DNA from: Argentina anserina
Taxonomy: Eukaryota; Streptophyta; Magnoliopsida; Rosales; Rosaceae
DNA length: 64,000 nt
Assembly (NCBI RefSeq): GCF_933775445.1
Contig: NC_065878.1
Coordinates: 14,209,395-14,273,394, forward strand
Reading direction: 5' to 3'
In this document: positions 1 to 11,291 of the stretch, piece by piece
How positions within the stretch are numbered: the first letter of the stretch is position 1
Layout: every line of letters starts with the position of its first letter
Program-made: the position numbers and the translations under genes
The notes under the pieces: model-generated
Told to the model about the DNA's origin: nothing
Database searches by the model: none
Seen by the model: only the letters and a program-made list of their open reading frames with translations

Positions 1-245
1 TCTTCTTTCCCTCCAAAATAACCTCCCCAAGCAAGGGTATGGCAATGGGCAAAGATATTAAGAACCTCCTCTTGAGCTATGCATTTTCTAAATATTTGAT
101 CTTTGCAAAACTTGAATAAGTGTGGGTCATCCCACACGTATTTGCGTGCTTCATTGAAAAACATTTTTCTTCCTTGATAATCAAGCTTACTTGGGATCCA
201 TTTCCCCTCACTTGCAAGATAATTTACCAAATTAGCATACCATGA
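1..245 (-). pseudogene. N-terminal zinc-finger part of integrase, cut by window edge
   Basis: Minus-strand frames from about 245 down to 1 read as the region between RNase H and the integrase core: NLVNYLASG, FFNEARKYVWDDPHLFK, DQIFRKCIAQEE and a histidine pair in HCHTLAWGG. These match the H2C2 zinc-binding segment of Ty3/gypsy integrase by recall. The catalytic core lies left of the window, so its intactness is unknown. Confidence 0.7.
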
Positions 246-300
246 AAACTCCTTGACATTGATGTTGAACAATTACTCATCTAAAAATGTGTCATTCAAA

Positions 301-681
301 GGAATAAATGAATCATCACCTCCCTCCACCAACCTTGACAAATGATCTGTCACTTGGTTTTTTTTGCCTGGCTTGTCATTGATCTCGATATCAAACTCTT
401 ACAAAAACATGATCCAATGTACCAACCTTGGCTTAGCCTCCTTATTTGACAAGAGATACTTCAAAACACTATGATTGGTGCACAACAACTTTGGTTCCAA
501 GCAAATAGCTTGTAAACTTCTGAAGAGCAAAGATAATTGGAAGAAGTTTTTTCTCCGTTGTGGTGTAATTAACTTGTGCATCATTCAAAGTACGACTAGC
601 ATAGTAAAGAGCATGAAGTACTTTTTCTCTCTTTTGAGCTAAAACCGCTCCCATAGCATAATTTGAAGCATCACACATCAA
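301..681 (-). pseudogene. RNase H of the Athila-like element
   Basis: Degrades the RNA strand during reverse transcription. 681-469 gives CDASNYAMGAVLAQ (first catalytic Asp region), LHALYYASRTLNDAQ and the Glu-containing YTTTEKKLLPIIFALQKF. A frameshift near 470-480 moves the rest (HSVLKYLLSNKEAKPRLVHW) to another frame ending at 399. Below a stop, the tail with the GKKNQVTDHLSRL motif follows to 301. It lies directly downstream of RT, as in all Ty3/gypsy elements. It is broken by the frameshift and cannot yield a full domain. Confidence 0.82.
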
Positions 682-696
682 CTCAAAAGGTAGAGA

Positions 697-1744
697 CTAA
701 TTCGGTGCAATCATGATAGGAGTTTGAGTGAGCATTGTCTTGATTGTTTTAAATACTTTCAAACAATGTTCATCAAATACGAAAGGAGCATCCTTGACTA
801 GAAAATCACAAAGGGGTTTGGAAATCTTAAAGAAATCTTTTATGAATCTTCGATAGAATCCAACATGTCCAAGAAAGCTTCTAATTGTTTTAACATTCTG
901 TGGAGGTGGTAACTTAGAAATAAGCTCCACCTTGGCCTTGTCAACTTCAATTCCCCTTGCATTAACCACATGCCCAAGAACAATTCCCTCTTGCACCATG
1001 AAGTGGCACTTCTCCCAATTTAAAACTAGGTTGCTATCTTCACACATTTGAAGCACAAGTTTTAAGTGATGTAAGTATTGATCAAATGAGTCCCCAAACA
1101 CACACTAAAGTCATCCATGAACACTTCAATGGACTTCTCCACTATCTCACTGAAAATTGAGATCATGCACTTTTGGAAAGTTGCTGGTGGATTGCACAAA
1201 CCAAATGACATTCTTCTATAGGCAAATGTGCCATATGGACAAGTGAATGTGGTCTTGTCTTGGTCTTCCGGGTTAATGGGGATTTGATTATAACCATTAT
1301 ACCCATTAAGAAAGCAGTAATACTCATGACCGGTAAGTCTCTCTAGCATTTGATCAATGAACGGCAATGGAAAGTGATCATTCCTTGTGGCACTATTGAT
1401 CTTCCGGTAGTCTATGCCCATTCTTCACCCATTTACTACTCTTTGAGGAATAATATCTCCCTTATCATTAGCAACAACCGTCATGCCACTCTTCTTTGGA
1501 ACCACTTGGAATCGGAAATGGGGTAGATGACACCAACATCAAGTAGCTTCATGACTTCCTTCTTTACTACTTCTTGCATTGGAGGATTGAGCCTACTTTG
1601 TGGATCCCTCCTTGGCTTTGAGTCATCTTCAAGAAGGATCTCGTGCATACACTTACTTGGACTTATGCCTTTGATATCGGCAATAGTCCATCCAATGGCC
1701 TCTTTGTGATCATCTAACACCTTAAGTAGCTTTTGTTCTTGCAA
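697..1744 (-). pseudogene. reverse transcriptase of the Athila-like element
   Basis: RNA-dependent DNA polymerase of the retrotransposon. 1744-1481 encodes the entry region (ADIKGISPSKCMHEILLED, then KEVMKLLDVGVIYPISDS). 1421-1062 encodes fingers and palm, with GIDYRKINSATRNDHFPLPF and the catalytic box FMDDFSV. 1101-697 encodes the thumb/connection (GHVVNARGIEVDKAKVELI, FLGHVGFYRRFIKDF). The three pieces lie in different frames and overlap around 1062-1101, and stops follow VVNG near 1430, so at least two lesions break the enzyme although the catalytic aspartates are readable. Confidence 0.86.
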
Positions 1745-2474
1745 ATCACTGAAACATGAAGAGATAATTACGGGAAACTTGCGGGTTTCACCATTAAAAC
1801 ATATTTTAAATTAGAAGGAATGTGTTTCATTTCAAGTGTAGGGGGACATTTAATAAAAGAGGGTAAATGAGTAGGGTTTTTAAGGAGTACCTCAACTTTC
1901 GGTTCCAAATGTAGAGTGTATGACCTTAAAGCTTCTAGTTAAAGCTCATTCTCTTTGGTAGCCTGCTCATTGAACTTCATTCCATTATGATGCAAACATG
2001 TTTCCAATGGATCTTGAGGTGCATTTTCATTGAACATCATTTAAGAACACTTTCTCATTCTTTTCAAACTTCCTCTTGTGTGTACATAGCTCCTTGAGGA
2101 ATTTGACACAAGTAGGAATGGTTTTTATTGCATCCAAAAGAAGGATGTTGATCTCCACCTTTCTAAATAAGTCAAGAAGCTCTTTCTTCACATTATCATT
2201 TCTTTGCTTCAATGTCTCATTTCTTTATAATTGAGGGTAAGGAATGGGAACTTCTTTCTCCTGAACTATCTTTAAAGGAGGATTGAAAGTGATACCTCTT
2301 TTGAATGACCTTCACTTTCTCTTTGCTTCTGGCATTGGAATTAAATTTGTCTTTGTCATCTCCCAATGCTACTCTCAAACCCATAGACTTATCTTTGTCA
2401 ACGACCGTCATCTTCTCATGCATAGCTTCTTCTTCACCCTCATTAAATCTCAAAGTGACTTCTCCATGAGACAA
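1745..2474 (-). pseudogene. gag-pol spacer of the Athila-like element, protease not visible
   Basis: Between gag and RT, minus-strand frames 2474-2217 and 2212-2027 contain the conserved pre-protease segment of these elements (LFRKVEINILLLDAIK, then FLKELCTHKRK). Below that, down to 1745, only broken frames remain, with short recognisable pieces. I see no D-S/T-G retropepsin active site, so the protease appears deleted or decayed beyond recognition. The spacing from this segment to RT is shorter than expected for an intact element. The call rests on order and motif recall. Confidence 0.6.
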
Positions 2475-2584
2475 CTCATTTGCTTAGCCTTTCTTACTTC
2501 TTTCGAAACCCGGTGGCTCCCTTGGAGACACCACTTCTTCATTGGTAGGCATGTACACATTCTTTTGAACTTGTCTTCCACTTC

Positions 2585-3779
2585 TCAAAGTACTAGTTGA
2601 CTTGGCTTCATGTCTTGGATTATTTTCCACTTGCTTGGAAACACACCTTGCTTCCTTTGAGATAACTCATTAGCTAGTTGCCCCATTTGTACCTCAAGTT
2701 TGCTCATGCCTTGTTGAAGGACATTGATCTTCTCATCTTGCTTGGCTTGGTTACCCTTGTTCTCCACAATGAAACTCATCAACAAGTCTTCAACACTTGG
2801 CTTCTTCAATAGCTCTTGAGGTGAAGCTATAGGTTGTGCTTGAGGTTGAGGTTGATAGGGAGCTCTTTGGAATTGATTGTTGTAGTTGGAGAAGCTAGCA
2901 CCTTGATAGCCACCACTTGGCCTTTGGAAACATTGGCCTTGCTCACGATTCACAAACCCTTGGTCTCGGTTCTGATTACCTCCCCACCCAAAGTTAGGGT
3001 GGTTTCTCCATCCGAGATTGTAAGTATTGCTATAAGGATCACTCTTTGGTTTGGGTTGGAAACCAACTTGGTTGCATTGCTCCATGTTAACTTGATATGC
3101 ACCTTCATTTGGACAAAGCATTGTCTCATGTTGGTCACTTTCACAAATTAAGCAAACTTGTTCAACCATCTTGCTTGACATAGGTTGGAGATGCTCTCTA
3201 TTTCCTTGAGTATTGAGAATCAAATTTACTTCTTGTTCATGTTCAACTCAATTTGCATTTGAGTGTTGGGTTGCTCTATCTCATATTCTCTTCTTTGTTG
3301 ATATTTTAAAATCACATTAGCTTCCTTCACCGGCCTCCTATCACTTTGAATATTATAGAGTTGTGATGTCTCTGCTAGTGTGTCAAAAATGTTTTCCGCT
3401 TCAATCTCATTCTTCTCCATGAAGCTCTCTTGACAAGCATTGTCAATTGTTCTTTTAGTCTCTTGGCTTGACCCATTATAGAATGTGCTCAACAAAAGCC
3501 ATTTCTTCACACCATGATTAGGACAATGTTGCTCCATGTTCTTGAATCTCTCCCAAGACTCAAGAAATAATTCTGATGGGAACTCTTGGCAAGTCATGAG
3601 GGAGTTACATAATGCATTGCTCTTGGATGGTGGAAAGTACTTCTTGAAAAATGTGGCCTTCATCGCATCCCATGAGGTGATACTTGCCACCGGAATCCTG
3701 TACAACCAATCATTGCTCTTATCCTTCAATGAGAAAGGAAAAAGTCTTAGCCTAAGATTGTCTTCATCAATACCCCTAT
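2585..3779 (-). pseudogene. gag of the Athila-like element
   Basis: Gag is the structural protein of the retrotransposon particle. The upper part (3779 to 3226) carries the gag core, with motifs such as FFKKYFPPSK and LESWERFKNM and the stretch WLLLSTFYNG. The lower part (3223 to 2585) is a proline/glutamine-rich tail preceded by one CCHC zinc knuckle, CLICESDQHETMLC, with correct C-x2-C-x4-H-x4-C spacing. A stop near 3225 separates the two halves in the same region. The N-terminus is missing: the frame runs straight into copia sequence near 3775. Retroelement gag is certain; assignment to Athila rests on the neighbouring RT. Confidence 0.82.
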
Positions 3780-4659
3780 GTCTAATGAATTTGAGATGAG
3801 CAACTTTGGGGAGTTAACCTTTTTCCTTAGTTTACAAGTTAAGCAGGTTTCCACAGGCATGTTTTTAAGTCAATCTAAATATGCTGGCAACCTGGTGAAG
3901 AAGTTTGGCATGACAAATAAAAAGGTTGTCAGTACACCAACGAGTACAAATGTCAAGCTCAGTGATGACAAGGATGGCAAATCAGTGGAACAATCACTTT
4001 ACAGGAGTATGATTGGTAGCTTGCTCTACTTCATTGCAAGCAGACCATATATTTCCTACAATGTAGGGGCGTGTGCTCGATTTCAAGCAAATCCAAAGGA
4101 GTCACATCTTGAAGCTGTCAATAGAATCATAAGATACATTGCTGGTACTATAAATTGTGGTATTCATTATAATCATGATTATAATGTGGAAATTGCAAGA
4201 TTTTCAAATACTGACTGGGGAGGCAGTTTAAAAGATGGGAAAAGCACATCTGGTGGTTGTTTCTTTCTTGGAACAAAGCTAGTGGCTTGGCACAGCAAAA
4301 AACAAAATTGCATCTCTTTGTCCACAGCTGAATCTGAGTATGTAACTGCTGGTAGCTGCTGTACTCAAATGGTTTGGATGAAGCAAATGTTGCTTGATTA
4401 TGGCTTTATTCAAGGTAAACTTACCATCTTTTGTGACAACACCAGTGCTATCAATATTGCAAAAAATCCAGTTCATTATTCAAGAACAAAGCACATTGAT
4501 CTCATGTATCACTACATTCGTGACTTGGTTGAACGAAATATTCTTGAGTTAAGCTTTGTTAATACTGAAAATCAATTAGCAGATATTTTCACTAAACCAC
4601 TGGACACAATGCGTTTTAAGTGGTTGCGGAATGCACTTGGCATTTTCCAAGAGCCATAA
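3778..4659 (+). pseudogene. Ty1/copia pol 3' end: RT C-terminus and RNase H
   Basis: A 293-residue open frame covers the C-terminal part of a copia polyprotein. Near the start is the RT end (GELTFFLSLQV, GMFLSQSKYAGNLVKKFGM). Then follow YRSMIGSLLYFIASRP, SNTDWGGSLKDGKSTSGG, the RNase H block VAWHSKKQNCISLSTAESEY, FCDNTSAINIAKNPVHYSR, and the terminal ADIFTKPLD with GIFQEP before the stop. Gag, protease, integrase and most of RT are absent: sequence upstream of 3778 is the opposite-strand gypsy gag, so the internal methionine is not a real start. The frame itself has no internal stop. Confidence 0.88.
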
Positions 4660-5131
4660 TTCCCTTCTTTTTCTTCATCTCATATTCTTACATATGTTAT
4701 GAGATTGCTATTATTAAATGCAAGTGCTCTACGTTTACCTCTTGATTGTTATTGGTGTCTTCCCAACTAGATTCATTCTGAGTCTATAATTCTATGCACT
4801 TGTTACCATATATGTTGTCTCAACATTCAAAAGTCCTTCACTGCACACTATATCTTAGTGGTGGCTTCTACCTTTTAGTGTCTTGGTTGGTGAGATAAGG
4901 TTGGAGTTACAACAATCAAACTATATTGTGTTGCTGGTGTGAGTTTCTCAGGAGGCTGTGAATCCATGGTTAAATGCTCTAAGTCTCAGAGTTTGAGGAT
5001 ATTACTTGATTGTCTAACACCCTAAAATCAACTTATTTGGGAGTGTTCTCTGCTGCTTGTTAAGTTGAGCCACTTTAATCGTTTAAACAGAAAATACGGA
5101 TAAAAAAATGCAATCTGGCGTTATGGGGGAG
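4660..5131 (+). other. copia 3' untranslated region ending in a purine tract
   Basis: About 470 bp without coding potential follow the copia stop. At 5121-5133 a purine-rich stretch (ATGGGGGAG) is followed at 5132 by TGTTGG, the usual start of a copia 3' LTR. This looks like the polypurine tract used to prime plus-strand synthesis. Judged by position and composition only. Confidence 0.55.
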
Positions 5132-6184
5132 TGTTGGTTGTGATTCATTCAAGATCAGATGGTCTCAATGCCCCATTTTGATATAGTTCACATTGCTCTG
5201 TTTTTATGCTGATACCATTGACATTGTTTTTTTTAAAAAAAAATTTCTAAAGTTGACTAATGCTATGTGTTGTAGTGATCAAATATTCTGATTCTTTGCC
5301 TTACTTGCACACATATTGCCTTCATTCTGCATACATTCATGGAGAGATTGGTGGATTTGACAAGTTGTCTGCTCTGTGATGAAATATGTATAAGACATTC
5401 CTTGATTTTTGGTTGCCTTGTTTGGCTCATTATGCCTCCAAGCCCACTATAAATTTGTGGTTTTCCTCCTTCAAGGACATTCAGTCTCCCTATCTCTCAA
5501 ACATTCTTCACTCGGGTTTGTATTTGCGTGTAGCCTTTCTTCTGCCTCAACTATGGATGGTGGTGATTCCTCTGCTCGCCGAAACGTGTTCTCTGATCCA
5601 AACCCCTCATATCCTGATGCATCTCCAGCTCTCAAGCGACCTTTTCAACATTTCGAGGAGATTACCTTTGAGCAGCTAATCGATCTCTATGATTCTCCAC
5701 CTTCCTATCCGATCGTGCCTACTCTTGCTGACAATATTAGAGAGCACCCTCTTGGCGGTACACAATCTCATGGTCCCTCGGCAGCTCCTAAGGGGGAGTC
5801 CTGGCAGCCTATGGCTAAGCCAGATCCATATCTTTCTACAATCTCCACCTTCATCTTTGCCTTGGAGAACAACATGCGCCGGTATGCAAACTGAATGGAG
5901 GACAAGCTCAATGCTCTGGCTGAGGAGATGAAATGGCTGAAGAGTGTGGCATACAACAATTTTCATATTCCTCATGGTGTTCAGCTTTGTGTGCCTCTAT
6001 CTCATGCTGAAGTTGAAGCTCCCAAGGCTGTTGACATAGCAGCTCACAAAGCTGCTGCTCCTGTTCCAATTGTCACCATCGACCCTCCTTAGCCTACAAC
6101 TCCGTGCGGCTCACAAGCTAATTATGCAGGTTCTGCGAACCACACAGGATGGAAGGCATGGTCTTAAGACATTTCCCTCCAACA
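5132..6184 (+). repeat. possible copia 3' LTR
   Basis: The sequence begins TGTTGG just after the purine tract and a matching CCAACA occurs at 6179-6184, giving complementary ends. A TATA-like CTATAAAT lies near 5447. Against this, the stretch contains a broken reading frame (5553-6092) that LTRs of this type usually lack, and no second LTR copy is present for comparison. The right boundary is a guess. Confidence 0.35.
5553..6092 (+). pseudogene. unrecognised reading frame with one in-frame stop
   Basis: From the ATG at 5553 the frame reads MDGGDSSARRNVFSDPNPSY and onward. It has a TGA at 5893-5895 directly followed by MEDKLNALAEEMKWLKS, and continues to a stop at 6090-6092. The second half is helix-rich, then Ala/Pro-rich (AHKAAAPVPIV). 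A TATA-like element near 5447 and a pyrimidine-rich leader precede it. I do not recognise the family. It may be an accessory or gag-like frame of a retroelement, since it follows a copia 3' end. One stop-to-sense change separates it from a frame of about 179 codons. Confidence 0.35.
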
Positions 6185-7506
6185 TGGGGAGAGAAAGAAG
6201 CAACTTGTGTTTTCTTGCTTTGCTTTGTTTCATTTTAAACAGACAATTATTTCATGCTTTGTTGAGACAATGATGTGTGTTGTTTAAAATTCTGGATGTT
6301 ACAATTTCTAAACCTTTTTCTTTTGTGAAGTTTTCTATCTAAAGCTTATGTGTTGTATTGTTTGAGTTAGGGGATTGGGATAGGATGGAAACTGATCTTA
6401 ATCTTCACTACTACACACATAGCCTTTAATGACGTTTTAGGCATGGCGTTTTTTGAAAAATTTCATTGAAAGTAGATTCAATGGTGTTTTTTTGAAATTG
6501 TATTTTATCCTGGTACATATATATATGTATCACCATGATATATTTTATCCTCAAAGTGAATCATGATAAGCCAATTTCAACTTCCATATTATATCACATT
6601 CTCTTTAGTGTAGGAGAGTGTATGTCACTCCTAAACTTTGCTAAAGAATAAGCTTAGAGATTGAGCATAGTCAATGAAGGATCATAGAGGAGGTTATACA
6701 CTTATTAACGCATATATTACATCTCTATTATTTTGGAGTAATTTTATTGATCTGTTTAACTTCTTTACTCAAAGGAATAGCCTATACGAGTCATCGATTT
6801 AATATTCTGAATCATAGTATCGTGAAAGAATACAATTCACGCTATTTCGACTCATAGATGCACTATATCATTAGAAGCTATACATAAGAACTCTTTCACA
6901 ATGAGTTTTGAGGTGATAATGTTGGCAACAATATTGTCTTCAAGTAGCTTATCGTCTCACTAATTTTATTTATGGTTTCGTTGTTAATTCAACAACGTAG
7001 ACAACCACTATGACAAAATCTATTTCATTTAAACTTGAGCATTTAAACCGCTCGTGATTCTATATGATGATCTAGTCCTCATAGTCACAATGAATTAAAA
7101 ACTAAATCCATTTTAATAGCTTTAAGTTCTTCTAGCTATGCACTTAATATCTCTTGAACAGATTCATAAATAAGAATATAGAGACAAGTAGTCTTATGTT
7201 AAGACATATAAATATCACAAATTAAAGCTTGGCAAGTGCACTGATATAGTCCTAAATGGCCGCAAAACGTTACTTAACGGTTTAAAACCCTTAAACGTCA
7301 TTCACGAGTGATTTTGACATGCAAATATCATACAGATATACCATAAATAAAAATACTAGGATCGGTGTTGCCTAGGCATACCCAAAAAGGGTTGTCGTCG
7401 TAAAAAAAAGAGTCAAAAATACTAGGAGTTCATGAGGAGGCCGTGCAAGGGGGCTGCGGAGGCCATGCATGGGCCGTGCAAGGGCCTGCGGGGGGCCTCG
7501 CGAGTA
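6185..7506. other. no gene seen; AT-rich intergenic sequence
   Basis: No long frame or clear splice-linked exon is visible. 6406 onward starts CACTACTACACACA, weakly like a CACTA transposon end, but no partner end was found. 7435-7505 is a short GC-rich patch with repeated GGCCGTGCAAGGG-like words. The rest is AT-rich without recognised content. Confidence 0.5.
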
Positions 7507-8130
7507 GGGGTGTAAATGAGCCGAGCCAAGCTGAATAATAAGTTGTTCATGTTTGGCTTGTTTTCATTCGATCGAGTTCGAGTCAGGCCAAAATTTGATT
7601 TTTGTGCTTCATGTTCAAGCTCAGCTCGGTTTGAAAAAACTCGAGCTCATTTTATTAAATGAGGTCGAACTTAAATTGAGCCGTCTTGAATCATATGAAT
7701 TTAAAATTTTAAAATTTAGAAATTAAAAAGAAAATTTAAAACTTAATGTCATAACATCACACAAATTTCTTTTATTTGTAATAAAATAAAAACAACAAGT
7801 TAAACTCATTATTGAACTTAAAGTCTTTAACTAATTAATCTAGAAATATGTCTTTGAGCTATTTCAAACTAATATTATATTTTAAATATTATTTCTTATA
7901 TAAAAAATTATGCTTTATATATACTATAAAAATTAATAAGTCAAGCTTAATTAATAAACGAGATGAGCTTTTAACAAGCCCGAGCTAGCTCGCGAGCTAA
8001 ACGAGTCGAACGAATCGAATACTTATTGTTCAAGCTCGGCTCATTTCCAAGATCGGGCTTAATATTAATCTCAAACTCAGCTTATTTAACTTTACGAGTT
8101 CATACTCGAAGTTTTTCAGCTCATAAATAT
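7507..8130. repeat. hAT-like non-autonomous repeat, remnant
   Basis: Starts TAGGGGTGTAAATGAGCCGAG near 7505, a common left end of plant hAT-type repeats. Near 7970-8060 it contains words rich in CGAGCT and GGCTCATTT in the opposite sense. The right terminal inverted repeat and target duplication are not clear, so the element is probably truncated. No coding capacity. Confidence 0.45.
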
Positions 8131-8474
8131 GCTACAACAAGCATTGTCGATTCGAAATAAAGTCGAGAGCAAATGCTCATACTCGAAGTCCTTCGGCGTT
8201 TTGCAATGCTAAGTTGCAAAGTGTTGATCAAAATCAAATAGATGATAACCTAATCCGCCAAAAATTATGGAGAACCGAAACAGATGTATAATAACAAGAT
8301 CAAAGATCATATAAATGTACATTGCGCCACACAAAGATATTGTAAGCCTGACTTATGCCACATTTAAAACTGTGGGCTTATGTAGATAGTGTCATGTAGT
8401 ATGTCATGCGTTACATTACATAATGTCACTGCATGTTAAACCCAGAAAGAAGAAAAGAATCATGATAAGCTTAC
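8131..8474. other. intron-like or downstream sequence of the duplicated gene fragment
   Basis: No coding frame. Part of it (about 8400-8474) recurs at 50280-50336, including the words CCCAGAAAGAAGAAAAGAATCATGAT, which directly follow exon 2 on the minus strand. It is therefore probably intron 2 of the unnamed gene. Confidence 0.5.
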
Positions 8475-9227
8475 GTTCTTGAATTTCGTTGGCCGCCTTG
8501 CACTTTTGAAAGTCAGGGGTCCGGAGAACCTTCAAGATAACCAAATGAAAACACATTAAAAGTCATTCACACATGACACAAGATGGCAAAAACAATTAGT
8601 ATTTCAAAACGCTGGGATGTTGAATATCAATCAAGTGTGAATCTATCCAAACACTAGATACATCACACATTCTAAAAACCGAGTTAACACAGAATGTTCT
8701 ACCCACTGCAGTCTCTCGGCGACCTAATGCACATTAAAGCAGCTACAAGCTCAGATGGCTTACTATTTTAATCATAATCAAGTTTGATTATTTGATGCTG
8801 AGGATGAAGTTGATCGAAAATGACACCAAATATCCAAGACTTCGATGCATTTTCATTAACCTTAACTCAACACATCATGTAAATCTCATATTGCATCCTC
8901 ACTTAGCATTTGCGTTTTAATCAAACCCAAATTTGTGAGCAGACATCTCTAAGAACAATGAAATCAAGATAAGATTAAAAGCCCAGAGCACCATTCATCC
9001 GAAACAACTAGAAATTGAGATCAAGATGCAAACTTGGAGAAATGGGGGGTGAGGAATAATACCTCGACAACATTGGGACGAATGTCTGTGAGGAGAGCAC
9101 GAATCTTGAAGGAGGTGGAGTTTCGGGCATCACTGTCAAGAGTTCTCTTTTTGGCCTTTGAATGAAGATAAGGGGGAGGTTTGACAGAGTTTGGAGGAGG
9201 ATTTGGGATTTAGGTTGCTTCTTCCAT
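8475..9227 (-). pseudogene. unnamed gene, copy 1: exons 1 and 2
   Basis: Two exons are visible on the minus strand. Exon 1 (9227-9063) starts with ATG, contains KKRTLDSDARNSTSFKIRAL and ends RPNVVE before a GTATTA donor. Exon 2 (8529-8475) follows an AAG acceptor and reads VLRTPDFQKCKAANEIQE before a GTAAGC donor; the phases fit. Codon 6 of exon 1 is TAA where copy 2 (14.5 kb) has CAA, so this copy is dead. The last exon, which would join in phase, is absent here but present at 63.4 kb. I do not recognise the protein family. The N-terminus is proline-rich and basic with no signal peptide seen. Confidence 0.6.
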
Positions 9228-9680
9228 TTGATTATGCTCTCTTGCTACCCAACACTGTACAGTACTTAGTGAGATGCAAGATTTTGGATATGACCAGATT
9301 GAACGGCAGTTGGTGATCAGCACTGTTTCGATTTGACCCCTAACCTCTGGCCTTATGGCAGTTTCAACAATAAACTTTTAGAGTATCTTTTTACTTTTTT
9401 CAGAATACCCTTTCTTTTTCTCTTTTTTTTTTTTTGAAATGATTATACAAGAATGAAGAAGTACAATAATAGCTTGATAAAATTTCTTGTATGCACAACA
9501 TGCAATTTCACAATATAAATTAAACGTCTATATATTTTATTTGTTGTGCATCTATATAAAAGTCTTTGGTTCTAATTATCTGTAGTGTATTGATGAACAT
9601 TGTGGTACTCTATAAAATGTGAACCAATCCTGTATACTACTAACTCAACACAAAGTTTTCACCGTAAGACATTATAAATA
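9228..9680. other. upstream flank of gene copy 1, duplicated at 15.2-15.4 kb
   Basis: No gene. The stretch about 9510-9670 is similar to about 15265-15420 (shared words such as TTGATGAACA and TACTAACTCA), showing that the duplicated segment extends beyond the exons. The sequence ends in the 9-bp target duplication of the MULE (9672-9680). Confidence 0.6.
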
Positions 9681-10116
9681 GGCATAAATGCCGATTTGCA
9701 CCCTAAATTTGGCTGAAATTGTCAATTTGCATCCTGAACTTACATTTAAGTAAATTTACATCATAAACTTGGTAAAAATTGCCGATTTACACCCCGAACT
9801 TGCATTTGAGTCAATTTACCTCCTAAACTTGGTAAAAATTGTCAATTTGCACCATATCCGTTAAATTTAATGTTTTCAATCCAATTTTAAGTCACATGTC
9901 ATGCATTTAAGGGGTAGTATTGTCATTATATATTTATTCATATTGAATAATGAAATAAATTAATAAAATTACTTAAGAGGAATACTTGCTACAATGTTTG
10001 TTTTTTCGAATCATGTTATTGATTTATATATTTATTATTTTATGTGATATGGTATGTTAAAAGATATTAGAAAAAATATAAATAAATAAATACATTTAAA
10101 ATTAAAAATAAATGTG

Positions 10117-10333
10117 TGTTCCGAGAGAATTACTATTCTACCATTGTGTATGTCTTAGCCTTATCAGGTTTCCTGTTAGGGATAAATTCGCATCTCTGTA
10201 ATAGATTAGGACTCCGAATCCTATGGGATTGTGGTTATGTAATGCATATATATTAGCCTCATTATCAATCAATAAACGGTTACGTTCTGTTCTATTACGT
10301 CGTTCTTATTCTCGTTTTGTTCATCCTCCAACA
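10117..10333 (+). mobile_element. solo LTR (217 bp) nested in the MULE
   Basis: Begins TGTTCCGAG and ends CTCCAACA, with TG...CA ends and a perfect 5-bp target duplication ATGTG (10112-10116 and 10334-10338). An AATAAA-like signal (CAATAAACGG) near 10267 fits the R region of a small LTR. No internal region is present, so it is a solo LTR, probably copia or TRIM type. The + strand is inferred from the poly(A)-like signal. Confidence 0.8.
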
Positions 10334-10599
10334 ATGTGTACATATAAAAATATATTTATACACAACACACTATATTTGAATGGGTGGGTATATTGAATAT
10401 ATAATTCAAAATAGGGTTAAGTAGGTAGAAAAAAAGATGTAAATAAATAATTTGATTAACAAAATAATCCTCATTTTTAAGAATATTTTTATTTTTTAAA
10501 AGAAAAATATAAATAGAAAATGACAACATTACCCCTCATGTGCATGACATGTGACGCAAAATTTAATAGAAACGGTTAAATTTAATAGATAGGGTGCAA

Positions 10600-10800
10600 A
10601 TCGGCAATTTTTACCAAGTTTAGGAGGTAAATTGACTTAAATACAAGTTCGGGGTGTAAATCAGCAATTTTTACCAAGTTTAGGAGGTAAATTGACTCAA
10701 ATGCAAGTTCGGGGTGTAAATCAGCAATTTTTACCAAGTTTAGGAGGTAAATTGACTCAAATGCAAGTTCGGGGTGCAAATTGACAATTTCAGCCAAGTT
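10600..10800. repeat. 60-bp tandem repeat in right arm of the MULE
   Basis: Three units with an exact 60-bp period start near 10605, 10665 and 10725, sharing the core TTTACCAAGTTTAGGAGGTA. The left arm carries two inverted copies of the same unit, so the arms differ in copy number. Confidence 0.85.
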
Positions 10801-11291
10801 TGGGGTGTAAATCGGCATTTATGCCTTATAAATATGTACTAACATTCTAACGTTTTAAAGCAGTAGTGAAATTTTCACATTACAAATAATAATTCAAACA
10901 CCTTGACTCTGCCCTACAATAAAAACGGTAAATGTGTCTCACTATGAATACTTTGAACAAAAAAACTGTAATAACCCGATTTTTCTTTGCAATTTATTGG
11001 GTGGATTTAAATATATAAAGTTTGTGAATTTCATTAAACGACATTTGGTTGCTTGCAATGTTGTGAAACGAAAGCAGAAACATTATCGGAACGTTTATTT
11101 AGAAAAACGTTCCATTTCCGCGACACGAGAATCGACTTTTACTCCGTCGCTCGTTTGTGAAAACTCTCTTCACGAAAGTCGTAGAGCTCGTCGATACGAG
11201 TTCGTGGACACATCACGCATTCTAATCGGACGTCGCACGTTAAACTTATTAACGAAAGAAGTAGTTTCCGATTTTGGAAACGGGTATAAAA

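Larger units (their letters stand above)
1..3779 (-). mobile_element. Athila-like Ty3/gypsy element, internal region, truncated
   Basis: Read on the minus strand, the order gag, spacer, reverse transcriptase, RNase H, start of integrase runs from 3779 down to 1, where the window cuts it. No LTR is visible. The RT signature FMDDFSV and the block PEDQDKTTFTCPYGTFAYRR are typical of the Athila group of Ty3/gypsy. The gag end is cut at about 3775 by a plus-strand copia fragment. Several stops and frameshifts break the coding sequence, so it is a dead remnant. Lineage is assigned from motif recall, not a tree. Confidence 0.88.
9681..10825. mobile_element. Mutator-like element with long repetitive inverted ends
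   Basis: Left end GGCATAAATGCC and right end GGCATTTATGCC are inverted, and a perfect 9-bp direct repeat, TTATAAATA, flanks the element (9672-9680 and 10826-10834), the size typical of MULEs. The inverted arms are long (about 9681-9900 and 10545-10825) and built of a roughly 60-bp unit, two copies on the left and about three on the right. There is no transposase frame. A solo LTR (10117-10333) sits inside; without it and its target duplication the element is about 920 bp. Confidence 0.85.

Noticed and set aside
6406..6480. CACTA-like start (CACTACTACA)
   Set aside because: No matching inverted end or 3-bp duplication was found.
10582..10818. Repetitive minus-strand frame of 78 residues
   Set aside because: It is the 60-bp repeat of the MULE arm translated; the period is a multiple of three, so it stays open by chance.
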